Positions 10,763-22,520 are shown, numbered from the stretch's first letter. The stretch is 59,121 nucleotides of DNA from Jaapia argillacea MUCL 33604 (GCA_000697665.1 KL197769.1:79615-138735), one strand, 5' to 3'. Numbers and translations: made by a program. Notes: generated by a model not told the origin, from the sequence alone.

Positions 10763-13700
10763 TCATAATGACAACCACCTCCTGTAAAGCGCGTCTGCCA
10801 AGTGAGTGGCACCTGTTGTAACGTAGATTAACGATAAATTATATGCGGCCTCTTTTGCAATGCCGGCGTCCTGTGAGGAGGGGAATATTAGGTCAAGGAA
10901 AGATGATGCAAGGTAACACGATTACCTGGTCACCTGAAGTCTGTCTCGCCTCTGCAAGGTCCAACACGCGCTCGTAGTGTCGCGCGGCGTGGGAGTGTAA
11001 GCCTATTCCGCATATTAGTAACCATGTATGCACGGATATCACCTGGTCTAGTGACTGCGTACCTAATTGTTGGAAGACTCTCCCAAAATTATATTCCACC
11101 TCGTCCAGACGCCCAGAGTCGACCTCTGTGCGTAACGCACGGTACTTGGTCAGGAACGCAAGGGCCTGCGATGTGGTCGACAGGTATCAATGCAATTTCT
11201 CTAAGGAAAAACAGACTCTCGACTAACCTGAGCAACAAGATGATGCCGATTGTCTGCTTGTCTCTGCATGGCTCTCCCGAGGGACGCGATCGCTAAACTG
11301 AGACAAATGGCAGGATCGTTGGGGCAATAGTCGTACGCATGCAGCAAGTAGACTGACATCGGGACCAACACAAATGGTCAGCAGTAAACGGGAGCTGGAA
11401 TAGACAAGCAACGCACAAATAGCGCTCTGATAGCTCTTCGCGGCAGTGCAGATCTGTCCATACACTGCAACCGACATCGGATTGTGGCTTGTGGGCAATT
11501 TGATCCATGTAGATGAACCACTCCTATCATCTCCCACGTTTGGAGTCTCCTCGCCCTCGTTCTGGTCGTCACCTTCACCTTCATCGTCGCCAGCCTCTTC
11601 CCCATCCTCCACCTTTCCCTTCGAAGCACTGGTGCTGCTGCTGCTGCTCGACACTACGGCATACCTCTTGGTTTGTGCGTTCCACCGCAAGGCATCCTTG
11701 TTCTTAACCGCCGAAGCACAAACTTTTAGCTCTCTCAGGAGGTGCTTTTGTAGTGTAGATTGGATGAAGACATCAGTTTGACGAAGGCCGCTGGCCAGAG
11801 CCGCTGCAAGGATACGATGAGGTTCATTGTTGAACTGGTGAATGTTGATTAATCTGCGGGACTGTTCGACAATCACAGCATGACGATTGGCAGACACAGC
11901 GCAAGCTAAGAAGACATGAGTGGGCCATCTCAAAAGGTTGTACGCGACACTCACTAATCAAGGTGAGCCGTAATGTGTCCTGTATCGTCCTCTCTTGATA
12001 AGCGTTTGAATACATGACATGCCGGATAACCTCCTCTGCCGAGTCGTATTCATTACGTTTGGTGAGCAAGAAAGCGTACTAAAGGCGAGTGAGATAACAT
12101 ATACGAGACGCGACGGATCACTCACTTGCATGAAAAGCCGAAGCCAGTCCTCAAAAGAAACACCTCGGAATACCTCAACTTTGGAAGCTGACTCCTTTGA
12201 CTTCTGGCCTCCTCGGTCGCCCTCTTTGACAAGAGTCAGTCAATTCCACCAATTCGGTGAATTATAAGCCACCGCACCAATGTCCAACTGAAGGCGAGAC
12301 GCCATGTCCTGTTCAACAGATTCTGCTGTCCCTTTCCTTGGTCGGCCTGGAAACATCCCCCGGAAAGGATTTGTCTAAGGACAGGTAAGGCAGAGTTCCA
12401 TGACGACAGGTGGTCTGGAATCTCACCCGGTTAGTGATAAACAACTTCCTCGTCTCTCTAAACGTCTCCACCAGTTTCTCTGCCTCAAACAACCACTCAC
12501 GTTCAGCAGCTTCGTCCCCAACCATCATTCGTGGCCACAAAGCCTTCAGCCGATGATACCCGTCAGTGACTTCCAGCTCTTTCTGCTTCTCCAACTCTTT
12601 GAGTTGTGCAGGGGTAAGTCGGTTCTGACTCTTCGACGAGGACGACTTCGACTTGGTGCGAGCCTTCTCCTCGAATAGTGAGGTGCCAGGCGCCGCCGCC
12701 GATGTTGGCTCGCCATCTGCGCCTTTTGGCGCAGCACGCTTCCTCCGCGAGTCGATAACTGATAGAATCTCTTAATATAAGCTGTGGTGGAAAATTGAGC
12801 TGACGAATGAACCTTGATATACGAGGTCCAGGGCCTTTCTTGGCTCATTCAGGATTTCATAAATCTCCGCGAGTTTCATCTTGGCATCGTTGTGAGTTGG
12901 GTCAGCTTGAATAACTGACCATCGAGAATCAGATTCAAGCCACGGAAATGGTCGACAAGTCTTCGTACCATGTTCATAGACTTCCGCAGCCTCGCGCAGC
13001 TCTCCCAGCATCCGGCGACAGGCTGCCGCTTGGAGGAGCACATACAGGCTGCTAGTCTACAACGGGACTGAGTAATTGATGCATCCATAACTGATATTGA
13101 GGGCCTACACCGGCATCTGCTCCTAGAAGCTCATAAATAGGCCTCGCTTCTTCATAGACTTTGCGCTCGAAATATGCATCCGCGATCTCCCCGAAGAGGG
13201 GTGCATAGTCGAGGACATCTTGGGCGAGCACAATGTTGGCATGCATCTGTCGAGACTCGTTAGACGAACAAAGATCAGGAAAAGAGCGTCAGCGCGTACC
13301 CTACCCTCCTCGAAATCACCCATTTTAATCCTTGCGACCGCCAATCGATGTCTAGCGTTAACATCGAGAGGATACATCCCAGGGGAAACATCTCCTTCCC
13401 TTTCCCTCTCCATCTCTGGAACATCGTACTCCCTGTCGTCTTCCACGTAGTCCCAGACCTTCTGCTCCAATCTCCCTTGCAACCACCGACATCCCTTTCT
13501 GATGACTTCCACGGCTTGCTCGTACCGGGCCAATGTTGTCGTATTGTAGAGGTCTGCAAGAACAAGGACTTCCATTAAACCAAAGGGTGTCGGGGCATCC
13601 GGAGAAGGGATGGGGTAGGCGGACTGGTAGTGATCGAAGGCAGATTGGAACAGGGTAGCGCAAGTGCTGAGATCGGAAAGCTCGATAAGAATAGGACGAA

Positions 13701-14818
13701 GTTCCGAAAGAACGTTGAGATCGTTGGGAATACGTTTGAGAACGGCGAGTAGAGAGTTCCGTGTCTAGCAGGAATAAGTCAAATACTGGGTCAGAGCGGT
13801 GAGAACCAGACCTACAGTCCTGAGATCACCTATTTCCTTAGCAAGGAAAGCCCTTTCCCAAAGAGCAGCGACATTCGTAGGGTCAAGACTGAACACCTTT
13901 CGGTAACAATACAATGCCTGTTGGTTGTATCCAAGGTCCCTGGGAACAACTATCAATCCAGATGGATAGAATTTCGATAAGAAGTGTTCGTACCTCGACT
14001 CCCTTGCCAAGCGATCCCAAAGTTCCGCATCGTGCATCAAGTGGGCAGCCATAATTCTGAGCTGTAAAGCCTTTTGTGGCTCCTTCATGTCCTCGTAACA
14101 CTGAGCGAGAACGGACCACGCTGACGAAGCGCGGGGCTCAATCCGGATCACCTCTTGCATAATTCGAATAGTCTCAGGGACATCGCCATCGACATAAGCT
14201 TGGTTTCCTTCGCCAATCAAGGCACGGACTTGCTGGGATAGCACAGGTCCTTCTCGTCGTCTTCGCTGCAATGAGAATTGAGAACTTGACCGTCGTCAGT
14301 AGTGCTGTACGTACCTTCTTGTTTTTCTTGCGACCTACGCCAGATGCCTCGCGGAGATCGTCACGAAAAGTTGCTTCCTCTTCCTCAATATTGAAGTCCC
14401 ACATTTTACTCAGCATACCTCCACCCCCGCTTGACCCGCCATCCGTGTGGCGAATGGACTGAACAAGACGACTGGAGAAGTATCTTTCAGTACCATGGCT
14501 GTGGGGACACCGCAGGACAGAAATGCACTAACTCGAAGTCATCCTCTATTTCGCCTTCCGCGGAGACCCCCAGGTCACGAGGCTTCTGAGAACCAGATGC
14601 CTCATCCCCACTCTCTTCTTCCTCCTCCTCCGAAGAGCTCTCTTGATAAGACGATGAATCTTCTCCGGAATCACTCACGTCTCCGTGGGATGAAATAACT
14701 GAGTGTTTCGCAAAGTATAAACTGAGGACGAGTAAGTACCAGGGATGTCGTCAGAGTCTCCACTTGATGAATGCTCGGCCTCATCCTCCAGCGTCTTGTT
14801 GACAGATCTTCCGGCCAT
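10763..14818 (-). CDS. TFIIIC TPR subunit (Tfc4/tau131, GTF3C3-like)
   Basis: Large minus-strand gene of about 18 exons and roughly 1,000 aa, starting at ATG 14816-14818 (MAGRSVNKTLEDEAEH) and ending at TGA 10763-10765. The N-terminus is very acidic (a run of SSEEEEEESGDEASG), then a GGGGMLSKMWDFN segment and a basic KKNKKRRRRE. Tetratricopeptide repeats follow, e.g. GEGNQAYVDGDVPETI, AWSVLAQCYEDMKEPQKAL, ALYCYRKVFSLDPTNVAAL. A middle insert is Ser/Lys-rich. After it come RGMFPGRPRKG, EDWLRLFMQ and the typical C-terminus KEAAYNLSLIYVTTGA ending ALYRRWLSL. This matches the TFIIIC tau131 subunit, which bridges A/B-box-bound TFIIIC to TFIIIB at tRNA and 5S genes in the nucleus. The apparent stop at 12246 lies in a 56 bp intron. 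An acidic insert at 11530-11640 is variable linker. No sign of damage. Confidence 0.9.
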
Positions 14819-15123
14819 TGCTGCAGCTCAAGCTCAAAGTTGGATGAGATGAGATGAGGCCATTCGACGACGCCGCCATGGTGTCGAATGAATTGTTACA
14901 CAAGGTCACGGGTCACATGACCGTCACAAAATCAAGCAAATGTGCAATTAATCAGGGATGGGGTTCCAACTTCCAACGCAGAATGTCCAGGCCAAATACA
15001 AGCAGTAAGCCAATGGGCGGACCAGGATCCGAAGGGGAAAGTGGGAATGATAGATACATTACATAGAGGCTCAACAATGAGGGCAGCGAAAGAGATACAG
15101 ACCAATCTGTGCCGCGTACCGAA
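14819..15123. other. Short intergenic segment
   Basis: It is the region upstream of the TFIIIC gene and downstream of the F-box-like gene, both on the minus strand. No gene or clear promoter element recognised; nothing else seen. Confidence 0.4.
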
Positions 15124-16241
15124 TTAATCCCATCGATGTAAGAGGACAGCATCTTCAATGTTCCTGTATGCAATCTTCTGCGTCAGTGTCACTCGATACT
15201 TATCGCATGCCAACTGCACATCTTTCCATCCATCGATATCGTCATGCTCGCCACAACTTACGATGATCGTGCCACCTACATCACATCCTGGTTGTCGTGC
15301 AAGAAGTCCTTTCCTGATGGCGGAAGGGAAACCCCAGCCTCGAATGGACGTGAAGATAGCTCTGCCACAAATACCAGGAATTGGAGAGACATCTACGGTC
15401 ACCGTCTTGAGCTTTCCAAGGAAAGGGACCACATTCGTAAGGTAACAAGGCTGATTCAGGTGCAGGTGCTCCAAGTTTGAAAAGCCACGGACAAAACGGG
15501 AAATGTCCTTGGTATCACGCAAACCAAAGATGCGAAGAGTGGTGAGGTAGTGATTAGGTGGAGGTGCGGAAGGACAATTATACGCGGGGCTGAGAGTATC
15601 GCAGTACACCGCGAGCGATTTCACGGAAGGAAAATGGGAGAATAGGGCGAAATGGTGGGTGTTCATGGTGCCCATGCGCAACTCTATAGATGTGAAAGGT
15701 GACACTGCGAAAATTTCGGCAAGGTAAACGACAGCGTCACCGTTCATCCATTCGTAAACAATCTCGCCTATTTGTGGTCGGTAAGGACGAGAGTCTCCAT
15801 GGTGAGGACGGCCTTGAGGGTAAATCACGATTCGCCCTCTGGAGAAGAAGGTGGGTAGATTTTCTACCTGAGAGGTCGTATGATCACCTGATTTGGATTG
15901 AGAACCGCTAGGACCATCGACCAGGGGTGCAGGGGGTGGGATGTGATGGCGATAAATCTCTAAGTCAGACACCCGCTCGGCGACAATATTGCGAAGGCAA
16001 ATGCTGCGAACGATGTTGTGCCAGCGGGCTGAAACGAGGAGCAAGGTGAGGTAGAACTGCCAGCGTCCTTGAGCATGATAATCCAGCCATGCATAGGTGA
16101 TTATCTCTTCGAGTACCTCCAGAGGGAACACTGAAAATCGCTTCGATGACTCAGTGCGGGTTGGAGCTGAAATCGGATTTAGCTGAGAGGGAAAGAAATT
16201 TGGGACAGAAACGCACGTTTCGGAGGTCGAGAGGAAATCAT
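15124..16241 (-). CDS. F-box-like protein with leucine-rich-type C-terminus
   Basis: Two exons, 16217-16241 and 15124-16130, joined by an 86 bp GT-AG intron (343 aa). The large open frame lacks an ATG at its 5' end (only a GTG right after an ATTTTCAG acceptor). The upstream ATG exon MISSRPPK joins in phase to give KLFPLEVLEEIITYAW, a classical F-box first helix. The rest shows LLVSARWHNIVRSICL (second F-box helix) and repeated leucine-spaced stretches (FPSVKSLAVYCDTL, LTTLRIFGL, FSNLEHLHL, FLGKLKTVTVDV), as in the large agaricomycete F-box/LRR families. Such proteins usually recruit substrates to SCF ubiquitin ligases; the substrate cannot be guessed. The intron is longer than its neighbours, so a further tiny exon is possible. 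Confidence 0.75.
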
Positions 16242-17116
16242 TACGGGTGCTGGGTTCAAGCTGATCTCTTAAGTACCCAGAAGATGAAAGACCTCACGCT
16301 CTTGAAAGATGTTCGTTGGCATAGCAGTAAGCCATAAAAAAGTAGTCCGGTAGCGTTTGAGACATGGTAACAAAGCTGATGACAATTGGTGATGAAGTAG
16401 AAACCTGTGAGACAGAAGGACGAGTCTTGACCATTTCGCATCGGACAATAGAACTCTCTGTTCGAGGAAGGCGCTGATCTTTGCGGAATGGACAAGGAAG
16501 CGAGGCTGAATAAAACTGAGCAGAGGTCCAGCAGCCCCACTTGTTGTTTGGGGTAAGCGGGAGGGGACGGTATGTCACATGTGTAACGTCGGTCACTTCA
16601 AAACGTGGCGAGTGACGGAAATTTCGGTTATCGACGCTTTCCAACCTCCATCTCACCGTCATGTCCTCCGAAACCACAAGGAGTCTCTATCCTCTGGCTG
16701 GAGTATTGTCGTCTCCGGACAATCAACTAGCATCGTCCCTCATCATCCGGCGGAGTAACAAACATTGACACATTGGCCTCTCGCGCTTCTGTCCAGGTCG
16801 AAATTTGTGTTCAAAGTCTTGAGCGGATTATCGCCGAATGCCCCAATCAGCACTCTGGATTTCCAATCTCGGGACTCTAGCCATGATTTATCTTTTTCCC
16901 GCGGTTCTGGTTCTTCTTGGCCTTCAGCTATGAAGACCAAAGACACCCTCCCGCTCAACCATCGCTCCTTCATATTCGCTTGAGACAGAGGCTAGTTATG
17001 TCTCGGTGTCGTCTGTGCTCACCTGGAACGGTGGTGCATCGTATAGAATGCGATCGCTCAGCTCTATCGTCCTGCAGGCTCTTCGACCTCGCATCATCTC
17101 GTTACAACAAGAGAAT
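16242..17116. other. Intergenic stretch upstream of the surface-protein gene
   Basis: No supported gene; the minus frame 16294-16677 has no domain or splice partners. 16573-16600 carries a TCACATGTG palindrome. From about 16940 onward the sequence matches the region before the second copy of the surface-protein gene (20890-21058). That marks the start of the duplicated block and probably contains the promoter and 5' leader. Confidence 0.45.
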
Positions 17117-18565
17117 ATGGATGTGCTTACCCTCGTCCTACTCCTTGCTTGGTTTTGGTTTTCTGCTTTAGACGTCCGCGTCGGTGTCTTTGCAGCCCCT
17201 CAATGTACCATAGCCTCCCCTTTGGTCAGCCATTTTTCCCATCGCCATTCCAACGTATTCACAGCCATCTGTGCAGTCGCAGAACTCCCTCGGACAAAGT
17301 CCATGTGTCGTCATTGTCGATCTATGGGCCTATTGTACTGGATTGGGTATGCCTACCTTCCTGAGGTCGGCTTCGTTTCCTCGTTGAAAATATCATCTTT
17401 TAGATGAAACATGGCAACCCCTCCTGCCCACGGAATCCTACGCGGGACCAGATGCAGCTCTTGGGGAAGTAAATCCTTGCTCGTGTAGCTCCGTCGCCTA
17501 TTCCATGATGAGCGCGTGTGGATATTGCCAGGGAGCAGCATGGACCTCGTGCGTTGCTGATCAATATAGAGTTACGGTTCGCAACTGAAGAAGAGCTAGT
17601 TGGGCCTTGTATATTGCACAATGCGCAGGGGCACAGAATACTGGGTGAGTATCCGCTTCCTTCCCTCAACACTGGGCTGATCACAAATCGTGGCGCAGCT
17701 TCCCCAGTCCCATCCCTGCTGGTATTAACATCCCACATTGGGCTTACATTGGCCCCACCGTAAGTCAGGACTTGCGCACATTGGTCACATTATTACCCTA
17801 TACCGTAGACGTGGAGCGACGGCTTCTGGGATCCCGTTGCAGCAACCTCGATCGGTGGTGTGTTCTCTCTTGAGTTATTTCCCAGCCGAATGATTCTCAG
17901 TCCATCAATTAGATTCGCCTGAATCGAGTGCAGGTGGTGGCACATCGGCGACCACCGCCGCGGCATCCACTCAATCAAATACACCAAGTACAAGACTACC
18001 TTCATCCTCCACTACCATTACTTTTGTATCTGGCTCGGCGACGGCAACCAATAGCGCGTCATCCCCACCCAAGAGTCCCCCAGCTGCGTCGACAAGTGCT
18101 TCTTCGAAAGCCAGCAACGTTGGTCCCATCGTAGGTGGCGTCGTTGCCGGCGTAGTGGTCATCGCAGGCGCTGCTGTTGCTGTCATGTGGCTGTGTATGC
18201 GCCGCCGACCACAAGATGAACACCAGGGTGCGTGAATGATGATTTATTACACCCACAGAAACACCAAGAGCTCGTGACCTTGACTTTCTGCTTGCAGCCC
18301 CTGTATTGACACCGCAACAACCCCCTTTTTCTCCTCCTCCGATGTCCACGGCTGGACCTATATATAACGTGAGTTCATATCGCCATTGGTCGTCTCCTCG
18401 ACGTGCTGAGTTTGTTATCAGAATGCCGGATATCCCAATCTTGCTCGTGGTCAGGCTACTTCCTATGGAGGTTCGACTTTTGGGACCAATGCCCCTACTC
18501 CTCTCCCACCAGGATTTAATCTTGCAGGCGTGGGTGCAGGCGAACACCGTTATGGCTTTCCCTGA
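17117..18565 (+). CDS. Single-pass cell-surface protein (intact copy)
   Basis: Nine exons fit in phase: 17117-17173, 17214-17346, 17404-17548, 17600-17644, 17699-17759, 17809-17857, 17913-18227, 18298-18368, 18422-18565 (339 aa). Order: hydrophobic signal peptide (residues 1-19, MDVLTLVLLLAWFWFSALD), then an ectodomain with the pattern NSLGQSPCVV, VNPCSCSSVAYSMMSACGYC and FPSPIPAGINIPHWAYIG that I associate with a widespread agaricomycete type I membrane-protein family. A Ser/Thr-rich stalk follows (165-232), then one transmembrane helix (about 234-259, ending WLCMRRRPQ) and a proline-rich cytosolic tail ending at TGA 18563. Function unknown; the layout suits a wall or surface sensor. The first intron (40 bp) and exact N-terminus are the weakest part. 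A decayed second copy lies at 21059-22520. Confidence 0.75.
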
Positions 18566-19145
18566 GGCGGTGGCAATGTATGATACTTCGCCTCTCGGGA
18601 GCGCTCCATGACCGAGTTACCCCATGCCATAGTAATACTTAGCTATTGATGTAACTTACTATTGTGTATTTGAATTGCATTGCTTTAATCGCCAGTGTGA
18701 ACCTCGTCACGAGCTATGTTGTGTACAGGTGCATTATAGCCAAGGTTTGAGTGTCCTCCGCCGAAATATGAAAGAAAGCCAATCGGGAAGGAGATACAAT
18801 CCCACGTGGCCGAGATCTCTTACCCGACGCCCAAATCATCAACACTGTGTCACACCGCCGTTGCCTTCCTCCACTCGCACCTACATTCACCTCCATGGCC
18901 ATGCATCGGTAGCGGCGCTGGAGCGCCAGAGTCCCCGACTCCGATTTACACGTCTGCCACCCCATTTTATGCATCACAATAAACACAAGGACTATCCACG
19001 GGATCGTAGCTGGAATCTCAAGACACGTCCTTCCCCACTACACCATTGCTATACCCACTCCAGCTCAATCAAGTTAGTCGTCGCAATCGGATCTTCACCT
19101 CCATGGCTATGCATCAGATTTTCTCCGCGTTCGAAAACAATTCAA
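18566..19145. other. Spacer between surface-protein and CipC-like genes
   Basis: No gene seen. Parts match the equivalent spacer before the third CipC-like copy (22590-22848): both hold CAATCCCACGTGGCCGA, a GCCTTCCTCCA segment and CTCCATGGC. This shows the spacer was copied with the genes and has diverged. The CACGTG inside the shared segment is an E-box-like site. Confidence 0.5.
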
Positions 19146-19240
19146 GATGACCATGCCATTTTGGATACTACTCACAGCCATTGTATCTGCGGGACTAGAA
19201 GCAACACAGACAAACAAATCTGATGTGCTACATACTCAGG
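19146..19240 (+). promoter_or_regulatory. Conserved upstream block of CipC-like copy A
   Basis: About 95 bp shared by all four CipC-like copies, ending 50-70 bp before the start codon: a GGATACTACTCACAG-like element, then GCAACACAGACAAACA and TCTGATGTGCTA. In this copy the TATA-like part reads CTACATACT; copies C and D read CTATATACAT. Conservation over spacers that otherwise diverge suggests a core promoter. Confidence 0.55.
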
Positions 19241-19292
19241 GGCGGTCTGTCGTCTATCAGATCCAAAATCATTCCCACCGATCTTCACCACC

Positions 19293-20149
19293 ATGAGTTT
19301 CTTCAACCCCGTTGGCTACGATGAGGCTGAGATGCAGTACCATTCGGTGTATATGGAATCCAACCACGGCGGCCACCTGGGCGGTCACCGTGGACGTGGA
19401 CGTGGCCGTGGCCGTGGACGTGGCGGTCACCGCGGGGGAGACGACGGCGGTCACCGCGGCGAAGACGATGGCGGAGACGACGGCGGTCACCACGAGGCCA
19501 GTTTCACCCACGAACGTAGGCTTTATTTTGGTCAGGAATCTTAGGTTCAAGGTCGATTGAACCTTTGCTTCAGTTATCGCTGGCGCTGCTGGGTTTGCGG
19601 CGATGAGGGCGTACGAGTCTCATCTCAGGGCTACTGGTCAAAAGCCTACGCATTCGTTGATGAAGGTACGTTAGCTTTGGCATGTGGCAGTATCTTGATG
19701 CATCCGTGTTGCAGGAAATGCTCGCCGGTATCGCCGCTGCTGAGGTTGACAAACTTGCCGAGACTAAAGGCCTTGACTGGCTTGATGCCCAAAAGGCCAA
19801 GAAAATGGCGACGGATCAGGCTGAGCACCTCGCTGATCAGAGGTACGGTCACGGCAACAGTGGTTACGACTTCGCCATGTCCCAGAACGGCCCTTCTCAT
19901 GAGTACAACTATGGAGGGGGTCCGCCATACGGTATGCAAGGATGCCCGACCTACGGGTATGCCTACGGTGGGGGTCAGCCCATGGGCTATGGTGGCGGAG
20001 GCTATGCCCCACCCCCTCCACAAGGCTACTATCCTCCCCCTCCCCAGCAGCAGGGTTACGCACCCCAATACTACCAACAGCCACTACCTCAGCAACACCA
20101 AGGTGGCCAGCAGGGAGGTTATAGTGGTCAGCCCCAGGGAGGGTATTGA
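19293..20149 (+). CDS. CipC-like (DUF3759) protein, copy A
   Basis: Three exons, 19293-19515, 19574-19665 and 19715-20149 (249 aa). The conserved core matches CipC-like/DUF3759 proteins, known as stress- or concanamycin-induced small fungal proteins. Landmarks are DEAEMQYHSVY, HHEASFTHELIAGAAGF, AMRAYESHLRATGQ, MLAGIAAAEVDKLAETKGLDW and a basic AQKAKKMA helix. After it comes a long low-complexity tail of Gly, Tyr, Pro and Gln (GYAPPPPQGYYPPPP, QQGGYSGQ). This copy alone carries a ~37-residue insertion before HHEASF made of RG and GGH repeats (GRGRGRGRGRGG and GGDDGGHRGEDDGG). It comes from a purine/GC-rich minisatellite at 19370-19490. Role unknown; cytosolic, no signal peptide. Confidence 0.85.
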
Positions 20150-20541
20150 GGTTACAACCCGAGATAACGTCGAGGACGTCACTTTTCGATAGGATCAAAT
20201 GTATCACCAGTGTAACACCTTTTTTTCCTCCGACTGCACTTTGTGAACCCTTTGGGTGGAAACGACACCTCCGATGTTACATTAAAGCCCTGCTAATACT
20301 GGCCCGCATCCAAATGTCATCCCATGATAAATACTTCAGACCATCTCTCCGCGACTTTTTCAACGATTGGAAGGTGTGGATTCACTGGACCCTTCGTGAC
20401 AAATCGTCACGAGCGTCACACGCGGCGAAACAGTTTGGATGCTGCACCTCTTCCACCTACCCTGCCTCCATTCTCGTAGTTATCATCGAGACTACCATCA
20501 TCAGATTCCTACGCTGATTGTCCTGGCGTTCAAATGTCCTA
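20150..20541. other. Spacer after CipC-like copy A
   Basis: It contains the 3' region of copy A and no supported gene. A GTGACAAATCGTCACGAGCG segment near 20396 is an imperfect palindrome. A related one (GTGACGAATTGTCACTCGC) recurs near 23998 in the spacer before copy D. Confidence 0.4.
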
Positions 20542-20640
20542 GAGATGGCGATGCTATCCTGGATACTACCCACAGTCTTACTCATACAATAAATCTGCGA
20601 ACAAGCTAGATGCAACACAGACAAACAGATCTATACGCAT
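20542..20640 (+). promoter_or_regulatory. Conserved upstream block of CipC-like copy B (decayed)
   Basis: Same block as before copies A, C and D: GATGCTATCCTGGATACTACC, then TGCAACACAGACAAACAGATC. The TATA-like part is altered to CTATACGCAT, in keeping with decay of the gene that follows. Confidence 0.5.
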
Positions 20641-20689
20641 AGTGGTCACCGTCGTCTATCGTTCTGATCCAGAATCCCACTTCACCACC

Positions 20690-20885
20690 ACGGGTTTTTT
20701 TGGAAGATATCATCTCTGGATTCAATCCCGCTAGTCACGATGAAGCTGAGATGCATTATCGGGCGGTGTACAGCGAAGACAGGCACCACGAGGGCAGTTT
20801 CACCCATGAAAGTAGGCTCTTTCTGGGTCGGATGATCTTAGTTTCAAGGTTGATTGAACCTCCCCATCGGCTTGTCAACCTTGAA
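20690..20885 (+). pseudogene. CipC-like copy B: truncated, start codon lost
   Basis: Closest to copy D: the first exon reads SGFNPASHDEAEMHYRAVYSE, then GSFTHE, followed by the start of intron 1 (GTAGGCTC). The position of the start codon is ACG where copies A, C and D have ATG. The copy stops within intron 1 near 20885, where sequence switches to the leader of the second surface-protein gene. Exons 2 and 3 are absent. It cannot make a CipC-like protein; the junction marks a duplication breakpoint. Confidence 0.8.
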
Positions 20886-21058
20886 TAATTGGCGCTCAAC
20901 CATCGCTCATTCATATTCCCTTGAGACAGAACTAGTTATGTCTCGGTATCGTCTGTGCTCGCCTGGAACTGTCGTGCATTATATAGAATGTGAACGCTCA
21001 GCTCTATCGCCTGCAAGCTTTTCGACCTCGCATCGTCTCGTTGTTGCAATAAGTGAAT

Positions 21059-22520
21059 ATGGATGTGCTTACCCTCGTCCTACTCCTTGCTTGGTTTTGG
21101 TTTTCTGCTTTAGACGTCTGCGTCGCGTCCTTGCAGCCCCTCAATATTAATGTACCGTAGCCTCCCCTTTGGTCAGCTCATTCTACCCATCGCCATGCAG
21201 TCCACGTATTCACAACCATCTGTGCAGTCGCAGAACCCCCTCGGACAAAGTTCATGTGTCGTCATTGTCGATTTGCGGACCTATTGTACTGGATTGGGTA
21301 TGTCTACCTTCCTGAGGTCGGCTTCGTTTCCTCGTTGAAAGATATTATCCTCCAGATGAAATATGGGACCCTTCTCACGCCCACGGAATCCCACTCCGGA
21401 CCAGATGCATCCCTTGGGGAAGTAAACCCTTGCTCTTGGAATTCCGTCGCCTATTCCATGACGAGCGCGTGTGGATATTGTCAGGGAGCAGCATGGATCT
21501 CGTGCGTTGCTGGTCAAACTTCGACACAATTCGCAACTGAAGAAGAGCTAGTTGGCCCTCGTATATTGCACAATGCGCAGGGGCAGATAATACTTGGTGA
21601 GCATCGGCTTCCTTCCCTCACCACTGGGCTGATCACAAATTGTGGCACAGCTTCCCCAGTCCCATCCCTGCTGGCATGAATATCCCACATTTGGCTTACA
21701 TTGACCCCACCGTAAGTCGGGACTTGCTCACATTGGTTACATTATTACCCTATACCGTGGACGTGGGACGACGGGTTCTGGGATCCCGCTGCAGCAACCT
21801 CGATCGGTGGTGTGTTCTCTCTTGAGTTATTTCCCAGCCGCATGATTCTCAGTCCATCAATTAGATTCGCCTGAATCGAGTGCAGGTGGTGGCGCATCGG
21901 CGACCACAGCCACGGCATCCACTCAATCAAATACACCAAGTACGAGGTTACCTTCATCCTCCATTACTATTACCTTTGTTTCTGGCTCGACGACCGCAAC
22001 CGATAGCGCGTCGTCCCCACCCAAGTGTACCCAGCTGCGTCGGCAAGTGCATCTTCGAAAGCCAGCAACGTTGGTCCCATCGTGGGTGGTGTTGTTGCCG
22101 GAGTAATAGTCATCGCAGGCGCTGCTGTTGCTGTCATGTGGCTGTGCATGCGCCGCCGACCGCAAGATGAACATCAGGGTACGTGAATGATGATTTATCA
22201 CACCCATGGAAATACCAAGAACTCGTGACCTTGACTTTCTCCTTACAGCCCCTATATTGACTCCGCAACAACCTTCTTTTTTTCCTCCTCCGATGTCCAC
22301 GACTGGACCTGTATATTATGCGAGTTCATATCTCCATATCGCTTTCTTCCCCTTGACATTCTCAATTTGTTATTAGAATGCTGGATATCCCAATCTCGCC
22401 AGTGGTCAGGCTACTTCTCATGGTGGTTCGCCTCTTGGGACCACTACCACTTCTCCTATCCCAGCGGGAATTAATTTCGCAGGCGTCGGTGCAGGGGACC
22501 ACCATCAAGGCTTTCCCTGA
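21059..22520 (+). pseudogene. Second copy of the surface-protein gene, decayed
   Basis: It aligns along its length with 17117-18565: same signal peptide start (MDVLTLVLLLAWFWFSAL), same NPCSWNSVAYSMTSACGYC and FPSPIPAG segments, same stalk and the helix ending WLCMRRRPQ. Two lesions stand out. The acceptor before the TW.DGFWDP exon reads GTGG (21767-21770 region) where copy 1 has GTAG. In the stalk, near 22022-22036, copy 2 has one base less than copy 1 (aagtgtacccagct against aagagtcccccagct), shifting the frame ahead of the membrane helix. The acceptor change could be bypassed, but the frameshift removes the helix. Probably a pseudogene, though not long dead. Confidence 0.75.

Noticed and set aside
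12230-12260. Apparent in-frame TGA in the TFIIIC gene
   Set aside because: It lies in a 56 bp intron with good GT-AG ends and correct phase.
16294-16677. 127-codon minus-strand frame near the F-box-like gene
   Set aside because: No domain, no splice partners, composition like non-coding DNA.
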